Part shown: positions 44,020-55,580 of the stretch, piece after piece | Layout of the letters: the number at the start of each line of letters is the position of its first letter | Numbering within the stretch: the first letter of the stretch is position 1 | Assembly: GCA_963995525.1 (NCBI GenBank) | Contig: OZ023209.1 | Coordinates: 30,072,544-30,136,543 of the forward strand | Direction of reading: 5' to 3' | DNA from: Escarpia spicata | Lineage: Eukaryota; Annelida; Polychaeta; Sabellida; Siboglinidae | Length of the DNA: 64,000 nucleotides | Position numbers and translations under genes: made by a program | The notes under the pieces: generated by a model | What the model was told of the DNA's origin: nothing | The model's input: the letters and a program-made list of their open reading frames with translations, nothing else | The model's database searches: none

Positions 44020-44064
44020 TATCACTGTATGCCGTATTATGTTATGATGGTCTGAATAATGTAC
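44020..44064 (-). repeat. Right arm of inverted repeat around exon 1
   Basis: Reverse complement of 43,125-43,173. Confidence 0.8.
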
Positions 44065-44242
44065 ACCTCACTGCAATGACAACGACTCTGCATGGTGTAC
44101 GCATCATGATGTGGAATAAAAACTGGTCGAATCGTTGAGCGGGGTGTTCTAAAAAACAAAATAAAAGTGCAGCGTAATAATCTCCATACAGACGTTCTTA
44201 AAATATAGTGGCTGCCTGATATGAAGGCGATTAAAATAGTGA

Positions 44243-44243
<1 letters not shown>

Positions 44244-44290
<47 letters not shown>
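44244..44290. repeat. (TA)n microsatellite
   Basis: About 23 uninterrupted TA dinucleotides. Confidence 0.97.
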
Positions 44291-44295
<5 letters not shown>

Positions 44296-44419
44296 CATGT
44301 TAACGACAAATTTAAAAAAACAGTGTCATATTTCCTTTGGTTCCATTGCCCCTGCCGTCTAAGGGTTAAGTACTTCGGCCGCGTACACGACAAAGGACGT
44401 AACGTGACCCGGCCCCTTG

Positions 44420-44770
44420 TTAGCTACTATTGACACCGCCGTGTTTACACGGCGCACTAAGCCACGCCTCTGACGCTGCCCGCCGCCTAGCAAATGTTTT
44501 GGCAGATGGCGCCACCCGTGCACAAACAGGTGTCGAACGAAGTAGCATCTCGGCTCAGCTTCTGCTCATTCACGAGTTCAGCTCAGTTCGGTTGTTCGGA
44601 AGTCCATCGTAAAGACGCTCAACTATAGGTGAGTGACTGTATTGACGGGTCTGCCGTCTCATCGCTGGGTAGCAGCGATCTAGTGTCGCAGTTTCGTGGC
44701 CGAACCGGCGGCTGAAGTGGCGTAAACGTTCGCCCTGTCTGCGATATTCTTTTATCGCGGCGTCATGCTG
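44420..44770 (+). promoter_or_regulatory. CpG-rich block with possible 5'UTR exon ending 44,628
   Basis: CpG-rich sequence with an initiator-like CTCAGTTCGGTTGTTCGG near 44,582 and a consensus donor AACTATAG|gtgagtgac at 44,628/44,629. This looks like a non-coding first exon of a plus-strand gene divergent from the C8orf34-like gene. No downstream exon was identified. Confidence 0.35.
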
Positions 44771-46590
44771 GCGAAACCTCCCAAGCCAGTCCTATGCTGG
44801 GCTGGGGGTTGGGGTATAGTGAAATATTAGGGTCATCGGTGTATTTGCCGTGTGTACTATACACTGTATAGTGGAATTTTATGACAGCATTTTCTCCTTA
44901 TTTTTTATTATATTTATAAGCATCCTCATAATCTTGTATGTGGTCATGATGCATTCATTCATAATAAAAATGCTTGACTCCGTAGTTGATAGTTGATTTT
45001 ATAAGAAAATTAACTACAGTTCTACTTCCAGTGGTAGATTATTAAGTTATACAATTAATACTTAGTTTAATAGTGATGACAGCAATATTTTAATTAACTG
45101 GCCGAATTTATTAACCCTACCGCCTACAGTTAGGAGACAATAAATGGAGGCCAGTTAACTGAAAGATTATCGATATGAACCTGACTCTAGTGACTGGGTT
45201 TGTTGGTATAAAATGGGTTGCAGAGACATGTTTTTTTAACATACAATCACAATTTTTAAAGTTCTGACTGTCAACACTGTTACGTAAGTACCCATGATTA
45301 GTGAAAACTCAGTCTGATGCTGGACAGATTAGATATGGTAGATATGGTAGATAGCTCTATCTCTTGGACTTTCTAGTCATCAGAGTACTTGATGACCCAC
45401 CCACTATACAGTCACCATTCCCGGTCGTAAACGGCTGTTTATTTATTATCTCACCAGTCCTACAATAAAAAAGGATGTCGCAACAAGGACAACATGAGAC
45501 TCGTATAAACGTGGAAGATGTAGGACTCAGTGGCCCCGAGCAAGCACAAAAAGCCTGGCCAACTTCTGGAAGTCTCCCTTGTGAGGGTTCATTCAAGGAA
45601 TAATCAGCACAGATAATGTTATGCGATTGAGTGTTGTGTGAACATTGATTGCATGGCTGAATACTCCACAGGGAGGGTGACTTTGTGTTTCAATGATTGG
45701 GTATATCAGATGTATAATTAGCAGTATGTTTGAGCGGGACAGATGCATCTCAAGTCTGTTGTGACTCTGATGTGTTCACGGCTCACTGCACATTCTCACA
45801 CTCTGTTGCACATATATTTTTTTCAGTGTTTTTTTTACGTGTAATTATACATTAAAACGCACTGGAATCCACACCTGTGGTTGTAATAGTAACTGACCTA
45901 TTACTTTACTATTGGACATTTCAAAGTTCAATTTGAATTGCACTTATTTGCAGTCTGGTTATTTAATTATTTACAAGGAAAAGACTAGTCCACTAGTTTC
46001 TCCAGAATCATGGCCATCAGTCCGTTTCACCCAGGAAGTTACGAGAGTTTACATAGCACGAGACACTGGGACAGTATGACAACTGCATGGCTAAAGGGAT
46101 TCAATAGTTCTTTGAAGTTGGTTCTCATGCCAACTATCCTTTTCACACAAGCCTATATGTGGGTTTAGTGGCTGTCTCCACAAAAACATCCTGATGCATT
46201 TGTACTTGTGTCAATAATCAAATGTCTGTCAAGCAGTAGTAGAGCTAATTATACTGATTATAATTCAACAAAGGACATCAACACTGTTTTTGTCTTTCGT
46301 TCCTACACAGTACTAAAATATAAAATGAAAAATATGTTCTAACCGTAAACAGCGTAATTAGTAGATAATACTAAATATGATAGAAGTTTATATTTTGTGG
46401 TTCATATTTAATCATACCGTGTATTATGTATACTATAAATAGTTATGGTGAAAAATGTAATAGTAATAGTAACTGCTTCAAATGTAATAGTAATATATCA
46501 CATTCAGCATGTAATAGTAATAGGAAGGAAACTAAGTAACAGTAATATATTACATTGTGATGTACAGTAATTGACCCCGGGCCTGATCAG
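44771..46590. other. No gene seen
   Basis: AT-rich DNA without a supported exon or known repeat. It could be the first intron of a divergent gene. Confidence 0.4.
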
Positions 46591-46599
46591 GACCAAGTC

Positions 46600-47300
46600 A
46601 GAGATTTGTTGGTCTCAGTCTGCAGCAGGTCCTTCGCGAGAAATAATTTTTTGCCAGTCTTGAATTAATCAAAAAGTGCCTTTTAGTATGCGAACGGCTA
46701 GCACGGAGGCCATTCACGTCAGTCACAGCCATTGTTGGTCACGGAGGCCATTCACATCAGTCACAGCCATTGTTGGTCACGGAGGCCATTCATGTCAGTC
46801 ACAGCCATTGTTGGTCACGGAGGCCATTCACATCAGTCACAGCCATTGTTGGTCACGGAGGCCATTCACATCAGTCACAGCCATTGTTGGTCACGGAGGC
46901 CATTTACATCAGTCACAGCCATTGTTGGTCACGGAGGCCATTCACATCAGTCACAGCCATTGTTGGTCACGGAGGCCATTCACATCAGTCACAGCCATTG
47001 TTGGTCACGGAGGCCATTCACATCAGTCACAGCCATTGTTGGTCACGGAGGCCATTCACGTCAGTCACAGCCATTGTTGGTCATCTTAGTTTTTTAATAA
47101 CAAACCTGTGTCCTTTGGGCCATTTATTCAATTAATTTATACTGATTCAATATTTTTTTTTTTACCAGTTGTGCCATTAATGTGGACTCTAGACTTGGAA
47201 ACTATTAGTTAATCTAGTGACCGGCTGGCCCAGTCTAAATTCCATCAGTCTTATCAGTTGTAATTACCTGTCTTGGCCAGTCATCTGCCAGTCTTGAATA
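46600..47300 (+). mobile_element. LINE 3' end, copy 1, carrying a minisatellite
   Basis: Reads SFARNNFLPVLN, a stop, then a 3' tail matching the reverse complement of 50,250-50,560: AACCTGTGTC, ACCAGTTGT, ATTAATGTGG, TCTAGTGACCGGCTG and AGTCATCTGCCAGTCTTGAA. In this copy only, the tail segment GGCCATTCACATCAGTCACA has been multiplied. Confidence 0.85.
46702..47083. repeat. 38-bp minisatellite inside a LINE tail
   Basis: About ten near-identical units of CACGGAGGCCATTCACATCA plus GTCACAGCCATTGTTGGT. Because 38 is not a multiple of three, the three overlapping plus frames are the same peptide phase-shifted. Confidence 0.97.
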
Positions 47301-47617
47301 TCTCTGCCAGAATCCCTGGTGTTTGTCCAATGGCCACCCTATGTTCAAGCCTAATGTCTAATCCATGTATGTTGCCATTGAAACACCAGGGCAATGATTC
47401 ATTTCCGCATTTACCATGGAAATTATGTGGCTGAAGCCAAACTGGACATTGCAAGAGTTGACCAAGAGAAGGACTCGTGGGTGGATGGCTTCAGCTAAAC
47501 TACAGATCCAACAGTTGGTTGTCGCACTTGACCAACCCTTTGTCTTACCATGTGAGAAGTTCTTATGTCATTCAAACTTGTCACAGGATCAGGCAGACTC
47601 TGGTGACAAGGAGAATG

Positions 47618-47759
47618 TATACTTGCCAACCCTCCTGGATTTTCCGGGAGTCTCCCGGATTTGTTGTGAATCTCCCGGTGTCTTGGAAAAGAAGAAAATC
47701 TCCCAGATTTTTGGTGAAGATGAAAACCAGATTTTGAAAGTCAGAAGTTGGCAGGTATA
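47618..47759. mobile_element. TATACTTGCCAAC MITE, copy 2
   Basis: Ends TATACTTGCCAAC and GTTGGCAGGTATA. The interior repeats CTCCCGGAT and AATCTCCC, shared with 38,267-38,445. Shadow frames of 86-114 codons cross it. Confidence 0.85.
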
Positions 47760-48127
47760 AGAATGGCATAGTAAAGGTGACATGTTTTGTGCTTTTACCA
47801 AAACCTCCCAGTACTTTACAAATGGTCAGGGTATGCAACATATGGACAGTATGAAATAGACAGTGTATGGAATAGAAAGTAGAAACTGTCAACTTCACCT
47901 CTCCATCAGCCCCATACATGCAAAACTAACAGAGATATGGGTCCAGGGACAGACAGACCTTATTTCGTGATATATTTTTGATCTAAGGCGCAAATATCTG
48001 TATTTGTCTCTTTCTGTTGTGAAAATGTGTCCACTACTGTTATTACTAATTAATAGACTTGACAGTAGCGCTTCATTTGTTTACAATGTTTCTTTACAGA
48101 TATCACATTACACCACCATGTGGATAA

Positions 48128-48343
48128 TTGTTTGGCAAGGATAGTTATGTGGCTTCCTTGTTTCTGATAACTCTTCATTGGCTTCCTGTCCGATGTTGTT
48201 TGGTTCTCAAGATTTATATTATTACCATTGAGACATTGCCATTACTCAACCAGCATGTCTGCATTCACTTTTCACTCCTATCAGAATGCCCAGCTTGCTT
48301 TAATCATCTCTTTCGGGTGTACATTTTCTTCCGAGAGTTGTAA
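48128..48343 (+). pseudogene. LINE fragment with LHWLPV motif
   Basis: Reads LITLHWLPVRCCLVLKIYII; LHWLPVR-R--FKI is a common post-RT motif of CR1/L2-type LINEs. Short and decayed. Confidence 0.65.
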
Positions 48344-48349
48344 CAAACA

Positions 48350-49600
48350 GTGACACTTGGAGCTATTTATTCAGGGCATTCTTGGCTGTTGCTCAGACCC
48401 GTCGGAATTCGCACAAGTTAATTATAATGACAATGCTGGATTGTCATTATTTATTTCAGAACAATTAAAAAATGTCTTCTGACATTTAAATAGCATTTGG
48501 AAGTGTGAGAAGTACATTGTGTCATTTGTCGAGGCCCAGAGCTCTGTAAACAACTGATGTGATTCCAACAAAAACTGCCGCCAGTTCGATTTCTGGTTGT
48601 CTGTTAACTAGGAACAAGATGTAGAAAGTAGGAACTGAATACAATTTCCCCATCATCTGAAGACTATCTTTTGAATCATAACCCTACATAACTCTGTTCA
48701 CAGCAACAGACGTCGAGATTGAATAGCCCTTTTATTTTTATGTTTGGTTTCGGGGGTTTTAGGCATGAAAGAGTTCTTCTGTTATTGTTATTAATTCGTG
48801 ACCATGGTGGACTAGTATTTGGCCTGGCAGTTCCACTGTGACATGCAACAAACAAAGGGAACTGACAACATTGAGTGGGCCTACTGACATGGCCAGTACC
48901 AGATAAAACAGCTGACCCTGTCTTTTATAACATGAAAGGGTCAGTGTCTTTTATTACTGGTATCTCTGATTTTGATATCACTGCTTATTGCCTGTTGTTG
49001 CACTGAAACCAATCATAAGTTATTTGATGATAAATGCGATTGATGTTATCCAAGTGTCTGTTATCTGTCTGTCTCATATTATTCGGTTCTTCTAGCTTTT
49101 CACGCACTCACAATGGCTTTGTTCCACCAGTTGAATATGTAAGAGAAACTGTAATATTTCCGTGTTTTGCACTCTCCGTTTGAGACACCTCGTTCTTACT
49201 GGCATCAGTCTCAATCTAGTTTTGACATCTACAGCAAGGTAGATAAAAATTAATGAAGTCACGCACACCCGCTAAAATAAAAGATTTCCACATAAATATA
49301 CTTATATAGTTACAGCCATTTAAATCTTAAATTATGAGGTGACAATATTATTGGCTGCTCAGGCAGAATAAATTGTTCTGTTTTCTTGTTTACAAATGCC
49401 TGTCTTGATTCTGCCACTTTTTTCTGTTTGTATACAAATGTAGTTGACCCTGATTGCCTTATCTCGCAGGAATCAGATCTTTTCAACAAACACATCGCCA
49501 GCCCTTGTTTTACTGGGTCATGTGATTCTCTGTGTATGTTTCCTCGAAGATGTATTGTGCATTTCAGAGTTTTCATCATCCCAATGTTTGGGTTATAATA
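48350..49600. other. No gene seen
   Basis: AT-rich intergenic or intronic DNA. Frames near 49,310-49,600 overlap on both strands without domain support. Confidence 0.4.
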
Positions 49601-49985
49601 ACAATAATAAGCTTATATAGTGTCACAGTGACTGTGTCTATATCCCCAGTAATCTGAACTCAGAGGCTCAACACACAAGAATCATTTGGAAAGGGAATGT
49701 GCTAGAGTCATCAGTAGAGCAATGTTAAGTTAGGAATGCAGTTTCAAATAAATAAGACTTGAGTTTTTTAATGAAAGGTAACTGTAGTTTCAAATGATTT
49801 TAAAGTGATAGGGAGTCGATCCCACTGTTTAGGTGCGGCTACAGAGAAAGCATGTTTGCTGATGTTAAGCTTGGTCTTAGGAACAAAAAGTTGTGAAATC
49901 TGACAAATGCAGGAGACTAGCCAAATAGGATGGCTGTTGCGTAGAAAAGGCACCGTATGTAATGTTGCCTCTGTTCGTATCACCC
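49600..49985 (-). pseudogene. LINE C-terminus and 3' tail
   Basis: The minus frame reads LFVPKTKLNISKHAFSVAAP, then KQWDRLPITLKSFETTVTFH, the typical C-terminal end of LINE ORF2, followed by a 3' tail down to about 49,600. Confidence 0.82.
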
Positions 49986-50249
49986 TTGCTTAGAGGGTGA
50001 CACAATCTTATCTATGGTACTCGTGTTATCTCATATCTCCATCTTATCAAACACCAGCCATTGTAGCAGCATTGTAATTGTCAGGAAATTACAAAAGACT
50101 AAATCAGATTTAAAGATGTTGTCCAACAAAGCAACATAGGGTACAGACAGCGTGATTATCAAAGAAGCCGTTGGTTTAGCGACAGTCCTACAACATTCTA
50201 GTTTATCTGCCCCTTGGCAGGGGCTTAGCCACAGACCCGTCTGCCTGTC

Positions 50250-50745
50250 TTCAAGACTGGCAGATGACTGGCAAAGATAGGTCATTACAACTGGTTGAAT
50301 TTAGAGGGGATCAGCCGGTCACTAGATTAATTAATAGTTGCAAGTCTAGGGGCCCACATTAATGACTATCATTGGTACAACTGGTAGTGAAACAAATTTA
50401 AAGGATCAGTATTAAAGAAGTGGATTAAACGACACAGGTTTATCATTGAAACTAACTAAGCGAGCCAATAACGGCTGTGATTGACATGAATGACTTCCAG
50501 GCCATTTGTGCACTAAAAAAGCATACTTTTGATTGATTCAAAACTGGCAAAAAATTATTTTTGGTTAACGGCCTGCCTCTTGTATCTGCCAGTTCTCTTG
50601 TTAATATATTCAAACTGCTGATGTTTATATCATCAATGAGTAATCCATTCCAGTCGTTCACCTTGTGTGAGAATGGATACTTTCCTACCTCCAATCTACA
50701 CATTCCATTCTCCACTCTTATGTCACACCCTGAGTTCTTCATTCA
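50250..50745 (-). mobile_element. LINE 3' end, copy 2
   Basis: The minus frame reads VGKYPFSHKVNDWNGLLIDD, then LADTRGRPLTKNNFLPVLNQ, then the 3' tail shared with 46,600-47,300. Here the segment that forms the 38-bp minisatellite is present once. Confidence 0.85.
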
Positions 50746-50879
50746 AGTTCTACCATTTTAACATAATTTATTAAGAACTATTTTGTCTCCTTAACCCTTG
50801 GTGTGTTAGTACAGATATATGGGTTACCTATTAAATGTTCTTCTTGTGAAGTATGTTAAGGTTTAGGTGTATTAATATT

Positions 50880-51101
50880 GGTGTGTGTTATGGGGGAAGT
50901 GTGTTACTGTGGGAGTGTGTTACTCTGGAAGTGTGTTATTGTTGATGTGTGCTACTGTTGATGTGTGTTACCAGAGAAGTGTGTTACAGTGGAGGTGTGT
51001 TATTGTTGATGTGTGTTTACAGGGAAGTGTGTTACTGTGGAGGCATGTTATTGTTGATGTGTTTAACCAGGGAAGTGTGTTACTGTGTAGGTATGTTACT
51101 G
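50880..51101. repeat. GTGTGTTACTGTTGATGTGTG minisatellite, left part
   Basis: Irregular units built from GAAGTGTGTTACTGT, GGAGGTGTGTTATTG and GATGTGTGTTACCAGG. Interrupted at 51,102 by a transposon; the array resumes at 52,179. Confidence 0.9.
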
Positions 51102-52178
51102 CAGTGTTTCCCCTGGTATGTGATGTACGAGGCGGGCCGCCTCGCCGTTTTTCTATGCCGCCTCGCCCAAAATATGCCCAAATTGCCGCCTCGTTGCTAT
51201 TTCGTGCACCCATGTTTTTCGTTCTTTCACAATATATTCAGCGTCGGCGAGCGGCACGAAATTACACCACAAAGTCACTTATATTCCTGCAAAATCGCAG
51301 ATTTGTAGCAACATCGTTTAGTCGTCTAGGATTTACCTCTTGGAATTAACCCCATTGGACAACATGAATGACATCACATCAGTTGTCCAATCACGGAATA
51401 TTCCCGCGGGATCCCCGGTGTCTCCAATGGTGACAACTTGCGGAGTTTCGACATATTAGAAATCTAGTATCTCACTGATGTATCAAAGTTAGGCAAAACT
51501 CGAGTTATAACGGCGAAATCGAGGTGGGTCCAGATTCGACACAAATCAAATGCCCACAAGTCTATTCAACTAATGCTTCATGTCGTGTTTTTTTAACAAA
51601 ATAAGGAATGTGATTTGTGAAATATTTTTGTGCTAAATATACAATACATTTTCCGAAAAAGTTGTGCAAACAAACTTGAGAAAGTTGATTTCAGTGAAAT
51701 ACTTATGAATATAAACCACCGAAGTTCACATCTCATAAAAAACGCCTATTGCCCAAAACCATGTATACTAACAGGTTATCAATAACTAGGGCTAGAAAAG
51801 GCCTAGGGTTAGGGCTAGAAAAGGCCTAGGGTTAGTGCAAAAAAACATCACCACAACCAAGTACCATTGGTCAAGTGGAAACCACACCTTGACTGAGTAC
51901 CAGTGGTCAAGTGGAAACCATACCTCAACACGATGAAACAATCATGATTACTGACTTTTATCAATCATGATTACTACATTTACAAGTAGTGTCTTGTTGT
52001 TTTATATCTTCCCCTCTATATTCAAGAGTATAGGTTAAAACATACCTCACAATGCACAATTAAAAAAAAATCTCCGGGGGAGCATGCCCCCAGACCCCGT
52101 AGCAATGCTTCGCTCTTGCGGCGCTCGCATAGCCCACCACAACCATCTCACCCATCATTTTATCCAGGGGAAACACTG
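51102..52178. mobile_element. hAT-like non-autonomous element inserted in a minisatellite
   Basis: 1,077 bp starting CAGTGTTTCCCCTGG and ending CCAGGGGAAACACTG, perfect 15-bp inverted ends. Flanked by TACTG on both sides (51,097-51,101 and 52,179-52,183); an 8-bp hAT duplication is not clean. The interior has CGCCTCGCC-rich ends and two short tandem pairs (GGCTAGAAAAGGCCTAGGGT; GTGGTCAAGTGGAAACCA-type). No transposase frame. Confidence 0.88.
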
Positions 52179-52740
52179 TACTGTTGATGTGTGTTACTGT
52201 TGACATATGTTACCGGGGAAGTGTGTTACTGTGGAGGTGTGTTGTTGATGTGTTACTGTTGACATATGTTACCAGGGAAGTGTGGAGGTGTGATGTTGAT
52301 GTGTTACTGTTGATGTATGTTACCAGGGAAATGTGTTATTGTTGAAGTTTGTTTCTGTTGAAACGTGTTACCAGGGAAGTGTGTTACTGTGGAGGTGTGT
52401 AATTGTTGATGTGCGTTACTGTTGACATGACATGTGTTACCAGGGAAGTGTGTTATTGTTGACGTGTTACTGTTGATGTATGGTACCAGGGAAGTGTGTT
52501 ATTGTTGATGTGTGTTTCTGTTGACTTGTGTTACCAGGGAAGTGTGTCACTGTGGAGGTGTGTTATTGTTGATGTGTGTTACTCTTGACATGTGTTACCA
52601 GGGAAGTGTGTTAACCATGGAGTGTGTTACTGGAAGACTGTCACTGATGCTGAGAAAGTATAACAAACAGTGTTACACATGAAGTGTGTTACTGGAGAAA
52701 TGTGTTACTTGTTAAGTGTGTTACTGTCGACACTGTCAGT
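52179..52740. repeat. GTGTGTTACTGTTGATGTGTG minisatellite, right part
   Basis: Continuation of 50,880-51,101 with the same units, decaying after about 52,620. Confidence 0.9.
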
Positions 52741-54160
52741 GTGTCTTACTTAGGAACCGTCCACTTTCATCAGTAAGTCTGGGTGAAGCCAATTACATGA
52801 GTCCCATGACACAAAAAGGTGTCAGTGTTGAGAGTAATTATATATGATAGTAGCATTCTAAGTTTTTGACATAACTCTTACCTTTAACACATGCTAGTTT
52901 AGTTACCTCATTAACTTATGTCTTTACAGCTTTGGAAAGTATAAAACTAACAACCAATTAATTTTAGCCCTTACAAACATGTTTCTTTTAAATTGTATAA
53001 ATACAAGTTAATAATTAAAATTATTTAAATTTAAGATATTTGTTTTAGTGGCAAAATATTGTTGTGATAACTAGTTCATTTGATAAATTTGTCATTCAAA
53101 AAAAGAGATGTTAACTATCTGCTGCTTCATAAAAACTCTTGACTGTTTCATCAGAATTAACGAGAAGAATATGTAGACTAAACACGCGTTGAACATTTCC
53201 CAGTATGTTAGTGTCAGAATGAATATTAATGTGGGACATTTTCAGAAATTCCCATGGACGTTTGGGTCTGTTCTATTGTCTGTTGAAACCAGAAGGCCAT
53301 CAGAGGAATAAATAGGCTACAGGTCCCCGTGTCACAATAGCTGGTGTTTTCACTTATCTCACTGGGTGGTAGTACTTTTTATGGAGCCGTTTCACCCTTT
53401 GACAGAAACCGTGTATAAATCATTGAGGTTAACTTGTTCGTGTCTGTGTGTAGTGTCTGGACAGTGCTGTGTATTTTTATTCTATCCACTCTAAATAGCC
53501 TAACAATGTTTGATGGTGTGATGTCCGTTCTTCATTCAACACACATGCACACACACACACGCACGCACGCGCGCACACTGGCCCATTCCCAGGCTCCTAT
53601 CTAAATGGTTACTAAAATTCAATTGATTCAATGAACTTCCTACTAATAATAATTACCTAGAACAGAACAGACACCCTTTTGTGGTGGTTAATTTAACTAG
53701 TGTGTGTTCTTAGCTGCAACGTGGGTATTTCGTAGGCATGCATGCACACACAAAATGGCACATAAATTATGTTTATGCTAGTAAATATATTGTTTAAATT
53801 AATATTTCAATTTCAACTTAAAGTTATTTAACATTGGTCGATATTTCCATAATTTATTTCAGTATACATAGTAATTATGTTGTCTTTGTTGCTTATATGT
53901 CTTATTGTTATGGTTCTGTAGTAAATTATTACTGCTGGCAAACAGGGCATGATTAGTAACTGCAATTCTAGCCCACACATGAACACAATAAAATGGCTGT
54001 CAGCTTGCATCTGGCAACCAGCTCAGTGTTTTAGTTAGCCCTCTGCTAGCCACTGCATACTGCTGATAGCAAGGTAATGACAGATGGTGGATGCAAATTA
54101 CAAAGTAGGCTTAATTTTATGGGTGCATTGATAGTGATAAATCAAGACCTAACCATAGAC
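52741..54160. other. No gene seen
   Basis: AT-rich, with a short CA/CG simple repeat at about 53,545-53,577. Confidence 0.4.
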
Positions 54161-55292
54161 CAGCACTTCTCAACTGGCGGGCTGTGACAGAGTCTCTTGT
54201 GTGGTGCTTGCTGCAGAATTAGTGTAAAATTTGCAGTGATAAATTATCAAACAAAATGATGGTTCTGAAGAAACCAAAACATTGCCTTTCTGCTAGACAC
54301 GCATTTTCATTGGGATGCAGTTGTTGGACTGGATTTACACGTCTAAATTCCCTCTTGAAAGCCTACACGACAATTTCTGACACGGTGCACAAAGCCACCC
54401 GCGAAAGCAACAAAATACATGCAGCGTCACTGGTGCTCTAAAGTTCTACCAGCCTAACAGCCAGTAGGAAACATGAAAGGGTTTGTGTGAAATGTGAAAT
54501 ATATAAACACTAGTATTCAATCTGCACACTGTTTCATTCATCGTAAAAACGTAATGACAAATAGTCGACTCAAACTGCTCGTAAGAGTCTTTATCGAGCC
54601 ATGAAAATCATCCAATGTTTTTCAAGTCTCACCTTTTCTGCATACTTTTTATCACTTCTCCCTAGCTTTTATCACTCTGGTTTGTTAGCCTTCACGAGGC
54701 CGGGTCATGTCAATATATTGAGCTTACAGATGAGTTCGACAGTTTTTGATATTACACAAAGAATTACAACATGGTAAAACACAATTACTGGATGGGAAAA
54801 CTGGTATGTACGGCTGATATCTTTGAATATAATATTAATGGTATGAATCGAAGAATGCACGGTGGCGATGAGAATGTGCCCGCTATTGCAAGGATGTGTA
54901 TTACTAATCTACCTCAACTTGTCCTGTAGGTCAAGCTAACTTGAACCTGTATGAATGAAAGTGAGACAGGAGTTTTTAGACCTAAGGAATGACTGCCCAA
55001 TTTGCTCTGGACGCATTGCGGGTGCAGTTGAAAACAAACTATCTAACCATTGCGTGATCAATCATTGACATATTGCTACAGTTTTCAACAATGTAAATTG
55101 TAAATCAAATGCAAAAAGTTTATAAGTTTGTTCGCTCATGTGGAAAGGGGGATGGTTGGTTTACCGTTTAATTATAAGTTGTTTAAACAATACAACGTAC
55201 GTGTTGACATGGTAACATTTGGTTTAGTATGTCATGAGAACCACCCAAACTCAAAAATGTGCCGTCAAATCAAAAAAGGTTGAGAAGCACTG
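54161..55292. mobile_element. hAT-Charlie-like element
   Basis: Starts CAGCACTTCTCAACTGG and ends GGTTGAGAAGCACTG, inverted ends like the CAGTGGTTCTCAA termini of Charlie elements. Flanks CCATAGAC and CCAGAGGG are a poor 8-bp match. About 1.13 kb. The 61-codon frame at 54,256-54,441 has no recognised transposase motif. Confidence 0.75.
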
Positions 55293-55580
55293 CCAGAGGG
55301 TACTGTCACAATACTAGTTGTCCCAGCATCTTGGGACAAGTGGACAGTGTCCATTGGGACAGTGCAAAGTCTGTTTACACTGTACCCTCCCCCCGAGTGT
55401 GACACTGATGATTTCCTGTGTGTAGACTACAGGGGTTGGAACACAGTTTCATTAAAACCTTCCTGTTATGTTTCACAATAATAACAGTATCTAAAAAGTG
55501 GTGATATTTTAAATTTGAAAGAAACTTTTTTTATGGGAAATGAGTGCAATAAATCAGGCACGTCAGCAGGCATGTCAGCA

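Noticed and set aside
47416..47760. 114-codon plus frame
   Set aside because: Half lies in the TATACTTGCCAAC MITE, and the remainder has no support.
51102..51349. Plus and minus frames over the GCCTCGCC-rich segment
   Set aside because: They cross the left end of the hAT-like element and the flanking minisatellite, so they are shadows.
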